Source: Melioribacter sp.
GTDB lineage: Bacteria > Bacteroidota > Ignavibacteria > Ignavibacteriales > Melioribacteraceae
DNA: 33,187 nt
Assembly (NCBI GenBank): GCA_003155655.1
Contig: PMDS01000031.1
Span: forward strand, 42,975-76,161
Direction of reading: 5' to 3'
Positions within the stretch are counted from its first letter, which is position 1. Each line of letters starts with the position of its first letter. Both the position numbers and the translations under genes were made by a program. Below are positions 24,178 to 33,168 of this stretch, one piece after another. Below the pieces are notes generated by a model. That model searched no databases, was not told where the DNA came from, and saw nothing but the letters and a program-made list of their open reading frames with translations.

Positions 24178-24234
24178 CCTTCAAGGACCATTCCTTGACG
24201 GGATAAATTACTGTCGAGGAGTGGTCCTCGACAG
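24178..24234. repeat. Pair of REP-like hairpins (REPIN-like)
   Basis: Two stem-loops. The first has arms TCAAGGA (24181-24187) and TCCTTGA (24192-24198) around CCAT; the second has perfect 10-bp arms CTGTCGAGGA (24211-24220) and TCCTCGACAG (24225-24234) around GTGG. Read on the minus strand the first is very similar to the second, so the two form an inverted pair like REP doublets. They sit exactly between the two copies of the duplicated gene end. Confidence 0.65.
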
Positions 24235-24238
24235 CCAA

Positions 24239-24347
24239 GTAAACGAATTAGCTTACTTTTATTTAATGATTTTCTTTCAGGAAGTAATTAAAGCAGAAGA
24301 AGTGCTTCAGGAATTAAAGTTGATAGAATAGAAGTTGTTGATGAAAT
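24239..24347 (+). pseudogene. Duplicated 3' end of the zinc-ribbon/DUF2007 gene
   Basis: Reads VNELAYFYLMIFFQEVIKAE followed by EVLQELKLIE and a TAG, matching the end of the gene at 23663. Across the last 17 codons the differences are synonymous (CAA/CAG, GTG/GTA, GCG/GCA, GTA/GTG, CTG/TTG), which suggests that a whole second gene once existed and was under selection before most of it was lost. No start codon or ribosome site precedes it. Confidence 0.8.
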
Positions 24348-24370
24348 AAATAAAATTACTGGAGAATAAA

Positions 24371-25630
24371 ATGAATGCCGACACTAAATTTGGTTTTATT
24401 CCCATTTCAAGCTCAATCTCGCAAATTCCGGTTGAAGAAATAGCCGGTGATATTTTACATTCATTTCATGAACTTGGCGGCGAAAAATTTGAAGATGATA
24501 TGATTAATCTTCCTTTCCCGGTTTTCTATTTTATTGTTACGGGCGGTATCGAACAAAAAGTTTTGAATTTATGGAATGAACGCAAAAAACTTTTTCCAAA
24601 TGAGCCAGCTATTCTAATTGCACACTCCTGTAATAATTCTCTTCCGGCAGCGTTGGAAATACTGGCGCGGCTACATCAAGACGGAGAAAAGGGAAAAATT
24701 ATTTATGCAGATGATAACACAAGCAAGAATTGGAAAAATGAATTAGAAAAGTTAGTTAATCATAAAAAAGTATTTCATCAGCTTAGTAAATCCAGAATAG
24801 GCTTGTTTGGCAAGCCCTCAGATTGGCTTGTTGCCAGCATGCAGGAACCGGAACTAATAAAAAATGTATGGGGACCGGAAGTGATTCAACTGGAACTGGC
24901 TGAACTGATTTATATGATTCCTGAAATAAAAGATGAACAAATAGAAGAAGCGCATTACCATTTCACTTCAAAAGCGGCGGGAGCTAAAGAACCGTCCAAA
25001 AAAGAAATTAAAAATGTTGTCCGGGTTTATTGTGCCTTAAAAGAATTAATAAAAAAATACGGACTCGATTCGGTTTCGGTACGCTGCTTTGACCTAGTAA
25101 CAGATCTTAAAACTACAGGATGCTTTGCATTATCAAAACTGAATGATGAAGCAATAATAGCCGGGTGCGAAGGAGATCTTGTCTCGACACTTGGAATGCT
25201 CTGGGTAAATTATTTAACAGATCAAACGGTTTGGATGGCAAATCCTGCACAACTTGACGAATCAAATAACTCAGTTTTACTAGCACATTGCTCTGTACCT
25301 ATCAGTATGGCAGAAAATTACAAGCTGCGTTCACATTTTGAATCCGGTATTGGAGTGGGTATACAGGCTGAAATGTCTAAAGGAAAGGTGACTATATTAA
25401 GAATAGGTGGGAAGAAATTAGAAAAAATTTGGGTAACTAACGGCGAAATTTTAGAATCTGCCCCGTCTGAAAATCTTTGCCGCACACAGGTAATGGTTAA
25501 ACTGCATGGATCTGTTAAGGTTAATGATTTATTGGAAGCTCCATTGGGGAATCATTTATTATTGCTGCGCGGCAGTTATGCCAAAGAACTGACAGAATGG
25601 CACGAATTGTTTATCGCCCATAAATTCTAA
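24371..25630 (+). CDS. L-fucose/L-arabinose isomerase family protein (COG2407-like)
   Basis: A 419-residue cytoplasmic protein with the fucose/arabinose isomerase fold. The C-terminal two thirds are diagnostic: RCFDLVTDLKTTGCFALSKLND, IAGCEGDLVSTLGMLWVNYLT, WMANPAQLDE and VLLAHCSVP, in which the acidic residue after GC and the final histidine belong to the metal site of the isomerases. The N-terminal third (FGFIPISSSI..., YFIVTGGIEQKVL) corresponds to the Rossmann-like domain. Members of this group often act on sugars other than fucose or are uncharacterised. Start ATG at 24371 follows GGAG. The PEGA lipoprotein lies 49 bases downstream; no other sugar gene is nearby. Confidence 0.75.
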   Translation: MNADTKFGFIPISSSISQIPVEEIAGDILHSFHELGGEKFEDDMINLPFPVFYFIVTGGIEQKVLNLWNERKKLFPNEPAILIAHSCNNSLPAALEILARLHQDGEKGKIIYADDNTSKNWKNELEKLVNHKKVFHQLSKSRIGLFGKPSDWLVASMQEPELIKNVWGPEVIQLELAELIYMIPEIKDEQIEEAHYHFTSKAAGAKEPSKKEIKNVVRVYCALKELIKKYGLDSVSVRCFDLVTDLKTTGCFALSKLNDEAIIAGCEGDLVSTLGMLWVNYLTDQTVWMANPAQLDESNNSVLLAHCSVPISMAENYKLRSHFESGIGVGIQAEMSKGKVTILRIGGKKLEKIWVTNGEILESAPSENLCRTQVMVKLHGSVKVNDLLEAPLGNHLLLLRGSYAKELTEWHELFIAHKF

Positions 25631-25679
25631 TTAAAAATAGAGTGAAAATTTTCGATAATAGAAAAAAAAGAAGTTTAAT

Positions 25680-26081
25680 ATGATGAAATTATTCAAAGCC
25701 GCATTGCTTTGCCTGATAACAGCGCTCCTGTGTTCATGTTCAACAATTTTAAACACCACCACGCAGGGAGTTGAGATAAAAACCAAACCGTCAAATGCCA
25801 AAATAACAATTGACGGCAAAAAATATGGCACTACACCACAGGTGATTAATCTTGAAAGGGGGAATAATCATATTGTTAAATTGGAACTTGATGGATATGA
25901 TCCATACGAGACCCAGTTGACAAGAAAAATTTCCGGATGGTTTTGGTTAAATATCTTTAATGCTATTGTTCCGGGTGTCCTTATCGATTATATGAGCGGA
26001 AGCATGTACAGACTTCTTCCGGAAAATTTTGAAGCAGAACTTCAGCCCGCAAAGCCGCCGGAAAAACCAGTGAAAAGATAG
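25680..26081 (+). CDS. PEGA-domain lipoprotein
   Basis: A 133-residue lipoprotein: a hydrophobic leader ends in the lipobox LLCSC (cysteine 20), so the mature N terminus is lipidated. Residues 28-80 are a PEGA domain: GVEIKTKPSNAKITIDGKKYGTTPQ, followed by LERGNNHIVKLELDGYDPYE, a beta-sandwich found on cell surfaces. Then come a hydrophobic segment (WFWLNIFNAIVPGVLIDYMSG) and a proline/lysine-rich tail (PAKPPEKPVKR). Proteins of this design bind envelope partners; the ligand is unknown. It is probably co-transcribed with the isomerase-family gene upstream. Confidence 0.8.
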   Translation: MMKLFKAALLCLITALLCSCSTILNTTTQGVEIKTKPSNAKITIDGKKYGTTPQVINLERGNNHIVKLELDGYDPYETQLTRKISGWFWLNIFNAIVPGVLIDYMSGSMYRLLPENFEAELQPAKPPEKPVKR

Positions 26082-26628
26082 TACCAAATTTGCTTGATTT
26101 ATTTTGATTAGGGTACTTTTAAATGCACTTTAAATAGAATCGTTACGCAATTATTGTAACCTAGACGAAAATAATGCGCATGTAAAAAAATTAATGTGCC
26201 ATCGGGGCTTGTATTCTAATCTTTACATGGGGTACAATAATTGCATACTATATTAGTATTTTCTAAGTATAGTCTAGTTTAATATGGGATTTGACTTACA
26301 TATCATAGACCTACTCTATAACAAAAGAATGCGAAACTAAATTTGAAGCAAAATAAATTAAGGCGAATTTGTGAAGCCAGGGGATACAGAATTTTTAATA
26401 AGAAATTTATCACCGGCTGATATTTTTTTAGCTGCACTTTTTTTTCTCATCATTATAACTAATCAGAAGAATTTTTGTATTTACCCAAATTTATCAAAGC
26501 AAATCCATCTTACAGCCCCTTTTTGCCCTTGCTAATCATACTCTTTTAGGCAGAATTTTGAAAGATGTAAAAATTCTAAAACATAATTGGTATAAAAAAA
26601 ATTTTTGTGTCACTGTGGAGGAAATAAT
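26082..26628. other. Intergenic region before the von Willebrand cluster, 547 bp
   Basis: AT-rich, with no known gene. It holds a possible small ORF at 26371-26535 (listed separately) and must contain the promoter of the three-gene cluster. A weak 6-bp stem AGTACC/GGTACT at 26080-26117 is followed by TTT and could end the PEGA transcript, but its loop is long. Confidence 0.45.
26371..26535 (+). CDS. Possible small membrane protein
   Basis: A GTG-started frame of 54 codons with AAGGCG upstream at a good distance. It opens with MKPGDTEFLIRNLSPAD and has one hydrophobic run, IFLAALFFLIIIT, that would suit a single membrane span, then a polar tail with three cysteines. I do not recognise it. The region is AT-rich, where such frames arise by chance. 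Confidence 0.3.
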   Translation: MKPGDTEFLIRNLSPADIFLAALFFLIIITNQKNFCIYPNLSKQIHLTAPFCPC

Positions 26629-28725
26629 ATGAAACGATTATCACTAAATTTAATTCTTGCCTGTACGGTTATTCTGATTTTATTCCCTTACAATGAAATA
26701 AGAGCTGTAGGGGCGCTTTATGTTAGGCCTAGATTCAGCACCCAGCAATATCAAAAAATGGCAATTAAAAATATCGACGTCAATGTTTCAATGCAGGATC
26801 AGGTTTCGCTTACTTCTGTTGATCAGACATTTTATAATGAAATGAATACATCTGTAGAAGCGATATATATTTTTCCGCTTCCTGAAAACGCGATGATTAC
26901 ACGTCTTGTTTACTGGTTTAACGGAAAACAATATGAGGCTACAATTAGAGAGAGACAGGAAGCTGTTGCCGATTATAACACAAAAGTAAGACAGTGGATG
27001 GATCCGGCTTTACTTGAATATCTGGGAAACAATTTATTTAAATTAAGCATCGTTCCCGTAAATGCTCTTAGTGAGGTAAGAGCTTCAATTACATATGTCG
27101 AAATGTTAAACTATGATTTCGGTAAGGTGAATTATAAATTCCTTTTGAACACAACACAGCTTTCTTCAAAACCTATTGAAACAGTCCATCTTATTGTTGA
27201 TGCAAAATCCCAAAATATTTTTAAATACTTTAAATCGCCGTCACATGGTAATATGATCGATACAAAGATTAATATGTTATCAAATAAGCATTATACTTTG
27301 GAATTTGGTGATGAGAATTTTACGCCCGATAAAGATTTGGAAATCCAGTTTGAAACTGTGCGTAATGAAATCCAATTTACTCTTCTGACTTATGCTCCAA
27401 CAGTTCAAGATTCAATGGGAACAAGTTTGTTCTATACGCTTTGGGCCACGCCGCCGGATTCAATTGCTAACGATAAAATAATTCCAAAAGACATTGTATT
27501 TACAGCAGATGTTTCGTCAAGCATGGAAGGGGAACGGCTTCAACAAGTTAAATCTGCATTGAACAATTTTCTGGCATTGTTAAATCCAAACGATAGGTTT
27601 AACATTTTAACATTTGGAACGTTTATTAATAAATTTAAACCGGATTTGGTGCCAGCAACCCTGAATAATATTAATGATGCAAAAAATTATGTATACCAAT
27701 TGTACGCTCTTGGTCTCACAAATATCGATCAAGCATTAGTCGAAACTCTAAAACTAAGCTATAATACCGCATCGTCTTGTAATGTAGTTTTTCTAACAGA
27801 TGGACAACCAACCTGGGGAGAAACCCGAAGCGATTCAATTATAAGTCACGTCAGTTTACTTAATAAGAATAGTATCCGGATTTTTTCATTTGGTGTTGGC
27901 GAGGATGTGAGTAAAAGTTTATTAACAAATTTATCTGCACAGAATCACGGTTACGCACAGTTCATAAAATCAGACGACAGTATTTCTACAATAGTTAATA
28001 ATCAATTTACTAGAATTTCGAAACCGGTAATGAAGGATATTGCGATTAGTATTAACGGTCTAAGAACTTGGGATCAGTATCCTAAAACACTCAGTGATTT
28101 ATTTTGGGGAAGCCAGATTGTTCAATATGGGTTATATGATAATAAAGGCACATTCGATGTGAAATTAGCCGGAACTATTTTAAATCAAGCGGTAGAATAT
28201 CATCAGAATATAGCATTCACAGATACATCGAGACAATACAGGTTTGTTCCGCGATTGTGGGCAAAAAGTAAAATTGATTATCTCTTAGATTTAATCCAGG
28301 TATATGGTGAATTACCCGAATTGGTAAAACAGGTAACTGACTTGAGTCTTCAGTTTCAAATCTTAACCCCCTATTCGGCTTTTTATGTCGACCCAACAAA
28401 ACCAACCGGGGTTGAAAAACTGGGAAATAGTATTCCGAAAAATTTTTCTTTGATGCAGAATTATCCAAATCCTTTTAATCCCGAAACCACTATCGAATAT
28501 AACCTTCCGGCTCAAGCAAGAGCTTATAATGTTGTTATAAGAATTTACAATTTCTTGGGACAGTTGGTTAGAGAACTGGTAAATCAAGAGCAGTCTGCTG
28601 GCCGCTATAGTATAGTTTGGAATGGAAAGGACAACTCCGGTCATGGTCTTGCAAGCGGAGTATATATATATACAATTCAAGCGGGTGAATTTAGACAAGC
28701 GAAAAAAATGGTATTGATGAAATAA
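26629..28725 (+). CDS. VIT and von Willebrand A domain protein with type IX sorting tail
   Basis: A 698-residue secreted protein behind a strong GGAGG site at 26629 (an in-frame start at 26605 adds eight residues and is unlikely). After a signal peptide come a VIT domain (about 45-190; FYNEMNTSVEAIYIFPLPENA is its core), a von Willebrand A domain (about 287-480) and a C-terminal type A sorting domain (from about 610; NYPNPFNPETTIEYNLP, then SGVYIYTIQAGEFRQAKKM). The metal site is intact: D294-x-S296-x-S298, T364 and D391 (LTDGQP). VIT-VWA proteins resemble inter-alpha-trypsin inhibitor heavy chains and often bind matrix proteins. The tail would send it through the type IX system to the surface. 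Confidence 0.9.
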   Translation: MKRLSLNLILACTVILILFPYNEIRAVGALYVRPRFSTQQYQKMAIKNIDVNVSMQDQVSLTSVDQTFYNEMNTSVEAIYIFPLPENAMITRLVYWFNGKQYEATIRERQEAVADYNTKVRQWMDPALLEYLGNNLFKLSIVPVNALSEVRASITYVEMLNYDFGKVNYKFLLNTTQLSSKPIETVHLIVDAKSQNIFKYFKSPSHGNMIDTKINMLSNKHYTLEFGDENFTPDKDLEIQFETVRNEIQFTLLTYAPTVQDSMGTSLFYTLWATPPDSIANDKIIPKDIVFTADVSSSMEGERLQQVKSALNNFLALLNPNDRFNILTFGTFINKFKPDLVPATLNNINDAKNYVYQLYALGLTNIDQALVETLKLSYNTASSCNVVFLTDGQPTWGETRSDSIISHVSLLNKNSIRIFSFGVGEDVSKSLLTNLSAQNHGYAQFIKSDDSISTIVNNQFTRISKPVMKDIAISINGLRTWDQYPKTLSDLFWGSQIVQYGLYDNKGTFDVKLAGTILNQAVEYHQNIAFTDTSRQYRFVPRLWAKSKIDYLLDLIQVYGELPELVKQVTDLSLQFQILTPYSAFYVDPTKPTGVEKLGNSIPKNFSLMQNYPNPFNPETTIEYNLPAQARAYNVVIRIYNFLGQLVRELVNQEQSAGRYSIVWNGKDNSGHGLASGVYIYTIQAGEFRQAKKMVLMK
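28408..28725 (+). repeat. Sorting-tail cassette, copy 1
   Basis: The 318 bases encoding the C-terminal sorting domain recur without any length change at 32851-33168 and contain long identical runs, the longest 42 bases at 28672-28713. The rest of the two genes is much less alike. Confidence 0.85.
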
Positions 28726-28781
28726 TTTTAAATAAATTGATGGACTTTTAATAGATTACTTCTTATCTAAAAGTATGGGTA

Positions 28782-31124
28782 ATGAACATGAAAAAAATAT
28801 TTTTTGTTATGCTTGTTCTGTATTCTGGAATATTCGCGCAGAATAAGAAGTTATACGATGTTGATGGAGCTGAGAAGGGAAATAATTTTTTAAAATTTGA
28901 AAATATTTTAGATGCAACCGACCAAATAAGCAACTCAAAATTGGCTTCTACTATTTTATCCGGCGGATATTTCACAATTGGAACTACCGGTGGTGTATCA
29001 GCAAATAGTTTGGATGATAATTGTACTATTACCTATGGCCATCCATATGCAAAAACTTCCTACCCGGTTATTTCAATCGATGGAAAGTGGTATAAACTCG
29101 ACGACTTTTTCAAACCTTCTGAAATGAATATTGCAATAAGTTTCGACACTCTCAAACTTACAGCCATTCAGTCTGGCTACATCTCTTATGTATTTAAGAT
29201 TTGTATTAAAAATGACGGCCAGGGAATTATTTTTCAACAAAGCGTTAAAAATTTAGATTCTACTCCGCACACGCTTGCCTGCGGATTTGTTTTTGATCCG
29301 GCACTTGCTAAAAATGGTGATGGATATTTAGAACTGCCGGATGGATTTCTTGGCGGAAACAGAATATTTGAACCGGGAACGATTCCAAACAATTTAATCT
29401 TGTGGGAACGGGCTATAGGTGCAAAAGGTATTGGAATTCAAATTGATTATCCGGGCGAGCAACCGGAAAAAATAATTGCAGCTAATTGGGATGAAATATA
29501 TAAAAATGCAGGACCCCAGACTCCCATTTTAAACAGAACTTTGTATGATCTTGTGATTGAACTTTTTGGGAAAGCGAAAAATCTAAATGCAAACCAAAGT
29601 ATTTCTGATGAACTTGATGTTAGTCTGCTGCAGCCGGATTTTTCTTCTTCACTTTTTTTGAGATGGGATTTGCAAAATTATCTTACTGTACAAAGCGGTC
29701 AGCTATTTCCGCAAAACTTTAATACGTTTTTAGAAATTAACAAAAACGGCGGTTCATCGAATTCAAATGTCAGTGTCGATTTAACATTACCTTCATTTCT
29801 GACTTCTTCACAAACAAGCGGTTCGTTTAATTTAACCGGAGAGCAAAGTTTAGACAAAATTGATCTGACTGCGCACATAAGATATGAAGAAAAGATAGAA
29901 GAGGTTACCGCAAAAGTAAAAAGCGGCAATAGCATTCTTGACGAGATTCATAGAATGATTTACATGCCTGCAATTCCAGTCTCAGATACAGGATTAGTTG
30001 TAAAGATCGATACACTTGTTGTTTCTAAGTTTCCTAATCTGGATATAAAATTTGAAGCACAAAGAAAAGCCAATGGATCAAAAATAGTTGATCTCACTCC
30101 TGAAAATATTTTTCTATATGAAGAATCTTCCCGGATTGAAAATTTTACAATGAAAAAAGATACTTCGGGAGGGGTAAATTTTGCAGATATAATTTTTGTG
30201 CTGGATGTAACCGGAAGTATGGGCGGAACAATTGATCAGGTAAAGAAAAATATTACAGTCTTTGCCGATAGCCTGTCGCTAAGAGGTATAGATTTTAGAC
30301 TTGGAATGGTTACGTTTTTAGACATAGTTGAAAATAAATATCCATTTACAAAAGATGTTGCTTTATTCAAATCCCAGGTGGATCTTCAATATGCTCATGG
30401 AGGCGGTGATGAGCCTGAAAATTCTTTGCAAGCTCTGCTTGATGCTTCTAATTATCCATTCCGTCTTAATTGCAACCGGGTAATAATTTGGATTACTGAT
30501 GCCACTTATCATGAGAAAGATAGCTTTACATCACTTCAAAAAAGCGATGTAATAAGTGCTCTGCTCACAAATAGTATAATAGTAAATTCGATCGGGCCCA
30601 CATTTAATAAATCTAGTTGGTACGACCCGATAATCGGTCCTACAGGTGGCAAATTCTATGACATATCAGGTAACTTCAAAGATATTTTAACGGATATTTC
30701 GAAATTCAAAGTTGCTAGCAAATATATTCTAAGTTTTATTTCCGGAAAAACCAGCTTACCCGGCAAGATAACAATTCAAATAAAATATTCCGGTCTGGGC
30801 GGTGAAGCCACAATAAATAATTCTAAAACTAATTCTTTACAATTAGCAAAAATATTGTCGTTCTATCCTAATCCGTTTAATCCGCAGATTACTTTTAAGG
30901 TTAATAAAGCCGGAATTACAAATGGAAGCATCTTTATTTACAATTCAATTGGGCAATTAGTAAAATCATTCCAAATAGGAAAAGATTTTCAGAGTATTAA
31001 CTGGAATGGGAGAAATGAAAAAGGAGAGTTAATAGCTTCCGGCTTTTATATTGTTCAACTAAAACTTTCTGACGAAGCTACTCAGGGCTACAATGAATTC
31101 GCAAAAATTCTATTTTTGAAGTGA
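28782..31124 (+). CDS. Secreted von Willebrand A protein with type IX sorting tail
   Basis: A 780-residue protein with a signal peptide (ending IFA-QNKK). Residues 30-380 form a large beta-rich region I do not recognise; it differs from the VIT domain of the neighbours. A von Willebrand A domain begins near 466 with a complete metal motif D475-V-T-G-S479 (FVLDVTGSM), followed by GGGDEPENSLQALLDA and a VIIWITDATY strand; this D-x-T-G-S form is like that of integrin and chloride-channel-type A domains. The C terminus (about 695-780) is a diverged type A sorting domain (FYPNPFNPQITF...GFYIVQLKL...). It lies 56 bases after the VIT-VWA gene and 13 before the next. Probably a surface adhesion or scaffold protein. 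Confidence 0.85.
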   Translation: MNMKKIFFVMLVLYSGIFAQNKKLYDVDGAEKGNNFLKFENILDATDQISNSKLASTILSGGYFTIGTTGGVSANSLDDNCTITYGHPYAKTSYPVISIDGKWYKLDDFFKPSEMNIAISFDTLKLTAIQSGYISYVFKICIKNDGQGIIFQQSVKNLDSTPHTLACGFVFDPALAKNGDGYLELPDGFLGGNRIFEPGTIPNNLILWERAIGAKGIGIQIDYPGEQPEKIIAANWDEIYKNAGPQTPILNRTLYDLVIELFGKAKNLNANQSISDELDVSLLQPDFSSSLFLRWDLQNYLTVQSGQLFPQNFNTFLEINKNGGSSNSNVSVDLTLPSFLTSSQTSGSFNLTGEQSLDKIDLTAHIRYEEKIEEVTAKVKSGNSILDEIHRMIYMPAIPVSDTGLVVKIDTLVVSKFPNLDIKFEAQRKANGSKIVDLTPENIFLYEESSRIENFTMKKDTSGGVNFADIIFVLDVTGSMGGTIDQVKKNITVFADSLSLRGIDFRLGMVTFLDIVENKYPFTKDVALFKSQVDLQYAHGGGDEPENSLQALLDASNYPFRLNCNRVIIWITDATYHEKDSFTSLQKSDVISALLTNSIIVNSIGPTFNKSSWYDPIIGPTGGKFYDISGNFKDILTDISKFKVASKYILSFISGKTSLPGKITIQIKYSGLGGEATINNSKTNSLQLAKILSFYPNPFNPQITFKVNKAGITNGSIFIYNSIGQLVKSFQIGKDFQSINWNGRNEKGELIASGFYIVQLKLSDEATQGYNEFAKILFLK

Positions 31125-31137
31125 GCGGGAAACTGAC

Positions 31138-33168
31138 ATGAAAAATATTTTTTCTATTACAATAAATATTTTGTTTATATGGCTGGCGTGTTCTTCTGCA
31201 AATGGATTGCTGATGCCCACAGATAAAAATTATCCCAAAGATTTTTTGAAAGCCAGATCAACAGAAGTTACAATTCAAATTAATGGATTGGTTGCAGAAA
31301 CAACGGTCTATCAGGAATTTGTTAATGAATGGACCAGCCCAACAGACGCAGTATATTCGTTTCCGCTTCCGGCAGATGCGCGTGCAACTCAATTTTTATA
31401 CTGGAAGGGGGACATTGTTTATCAGGCCGTTTTAAAAAAGAAAGAACAATCAACTAATCCCGGAACCGGCGAAGGTGGCGTTGCTGCCGATGTTAACAAT
31501 TACATTGGCACAAATGGCATCAAAATACTTTTAAGCGGAATTGAGCCCGGAGGAATTCAAAAAGTTGAATTGCATTATATTAGCAGATGCGATTATTACC
31601 AGGGGAAGTGCACTTATACTTTTCCGTTAAATACAGATCAATTTATAACTTACCCGTTAGAGCTACTTCAGTTTAACATCAGCGTTAACTCAAATCAAGA
31701 GATTACTAATTACAACATTCCAAATTTTACAGGGTACAGAGTTCTTAATTCCGATCAGCACAAGTTGAGCTTAGAAATAGTTACATCAAAAGCGTATATA
31801 AATCAAGATTTTGAATTCTCATATGAGACTAGTACTCAAACAATGAGCATGGATTTTTATTCTGTAGCAAATGATACTACTGACGGTCACTTCGCATTAT
31901 TTGTACGACCACAGAACTCAGCACAACCGGATAGTATTCTTCCAAAAAGAATAATATTCCTTTTGTCTAACAACAGCACTATGCTTGGCGACAAATTAGA
32001 TAAAAGCGTTTTTGCAATATCAAAATCTCTAGATCAGTTATCTTCCAAAGATTATTTCAATATTGTATCGTTCGGTACATCACCTGTTAAATGGAAGTCT
32101 GGTCCTGTGGCAGTAACATCTGATAATTTGATCAGTGCAAAAGACTTTCTTACAAAGGTTGGAATATCTTACGGAATAAATATAAACACAGTTTTGAAAG
32201 AAGCATTGACACAAATTCAAGACAATATTTTTAGCAATGCAATAGTCATTTTTACTGACGGAAGATCAGTTCTCGATCCCAAAGAGATTGAATCGCTGAA
32301 TAACTTTAACACTGGAATTTTTCCAATAGGCATAGGCACAAACCTGGATCGATCAAAGTTAGAAATGACTGCTGCATTGAATTACGGATTTGTAACATAC
32401 CTGAATCTAACTGATAATCTCAGCGATAAAATGATTCGAGTTTTCAACCAAATTAATCAACCGGTTTTGAAAAATGTCGGATTCGAATTTGGTAAGGCGT
32501 CAGTTTCCAACATTGTTCCGCAAAAGGCAATGTCAACTTATGCCGGTTCTTCATTTTTTATGGTGGGAAGATATAAAAATAATGGAACTTCTTCGGTTAG
32601 TATTGCAGGTACTTCTGCAAAGGGTGTAACGGCTTACGGATTCTTGCTTGATTTTAGTAATTCCAAGACAGACAACAAATTTACGGAAGCACTTTGGGCA
32701 AAAGAAAAAATAGATGATATTGAAAGACAGATCGATGTTTACGGTGAGAAAGATTCTCTTAAAACAGAAGATATTAAATTAAGTTTGGCTTATGGTATTC
32801 GCTGTCGTTACACAGCATATATTGCAGATTATATTACACATCCTTCAACAGGGGTTGAATGGTTGGGAAATAGTATTCCGGATAATTTTTCTTTAATGCA
32901 AAATTATCCAAATCCATTTAATCCGGAAACCACTATCGAATATAACCTGCCGGCTAGCGCAAAACCTTACAATGTAGTTATTAGAATTTACAATACCCTG
33001 GGGCAGTTAATTATAGAACTTGTGAATCAGGAGCAGTCTGCTGGCCGGTATAGAATAGTTTGGAACGGAAAGGATACATTCGGTCATCGTCTTGCAAGCG
33101 GAGTATATGTATACACAATTCAAGCGGGTGAATTTAGACAAGCGAAAAAAATGGTAATGTTAAAATGA
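31138..33168 (+). CDS. VIT and degenerate von Willebrand A protein with type IX sorting tail
   Basis: A 676-residue paralogue of the protein at 26629. After a signal peptide (ending ANG) come a VIT domain (38-170; VYSFPLPADARATQFLYW) and an A-type domain from about 268. In the latter the metal motif D-x-S-x-S is replaced by SNNST (277-281), and the third-loop threonine is also lost, although FTDG remains; the domain should therefore not bind metal in the usual way. The C-terminal 105 residues are a type A sorting tail almost the same as in the first gene (NYPNPFNPETTIEYNLP). It lies 13 bases after the second von Willebrand gene, and a short hairpin (CGACA/TGTCG) follows the stop at the window edge. 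Confidence 0.88.
   Translation: MKNIFSITINILFIWLACSSANGLLMPTDKNYPKDFLKARSTEVTIQINGLVAETTVYQEFVNEWTSPTDAVYSFPLPADARATQFLYWKGDIVYQAVLKKKEQSTNPGTGEGGVAADVNNYIGTNGIKILLSGIEPGGIQKVELHYISRCDYYQGKCTYTFPLNTDQFITYPLELLQFNISVNSNQEITNYNIPNFTGYRVLNSDQHKLSLEIVTSKAYINQDFEFSYETSTQTMSMDFYSVANDTTDGHFALFVRPQNSAQPDSILPKRIIFLLSNNSTMLGDKLDKSVFAISKSLDQLSSKDYFNIVSFGTSPVKWKSGPVAVTSDNLISAKDFLTKVGISYGININTVLKEALTQIQDNIFSNAIVIFTDGRSVLDPKEIESLNNFNTGIFPIGIGTNLDRSKLEMTAALNYGFVTYLNLTDNLSDKMIRVFNQINQPVLKNVGFEFGKASVSNIVPQKAMSTYAGSSFFMVGRYKNNGTSSVSIAGTSAKGVTAYGFLLDFSNSKTDNKFTEALWAKEKIDDIERQIDVYGEKDSLKTEDIKLSLAYGIRCRYTAYIADYITHPSTGVEWLGNSIPDNFSLMQNYPNPFNPETTIEYNLPASAKPYNVVIRIYNTLGQLIIELVNQEQSAGRYRIVWNGKDTFGHRLASGVYVYTIQAGEFRQAKKMVMLK
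32851..33168 (+). repeat. Sorting-tail cassette, copy 2
   Basis: Colinear with 28408-28725, with no insertion or deletion; 33115-33156 is identical to 28672-28713 over 42 bases. It encodes the last 105 residues of the third von Willebrand protein. Confidence 0.85.

Noticed and set aside
26293-26325. TTGACT ... TATAAC as a sigma-70-like promoter for the von Willebrand cluster
   Set aside because: The spacing is about 20 bases, too long, and the pair lies 300 bases upstream of the first gene; Bacteroidota promoters also differ from this form.
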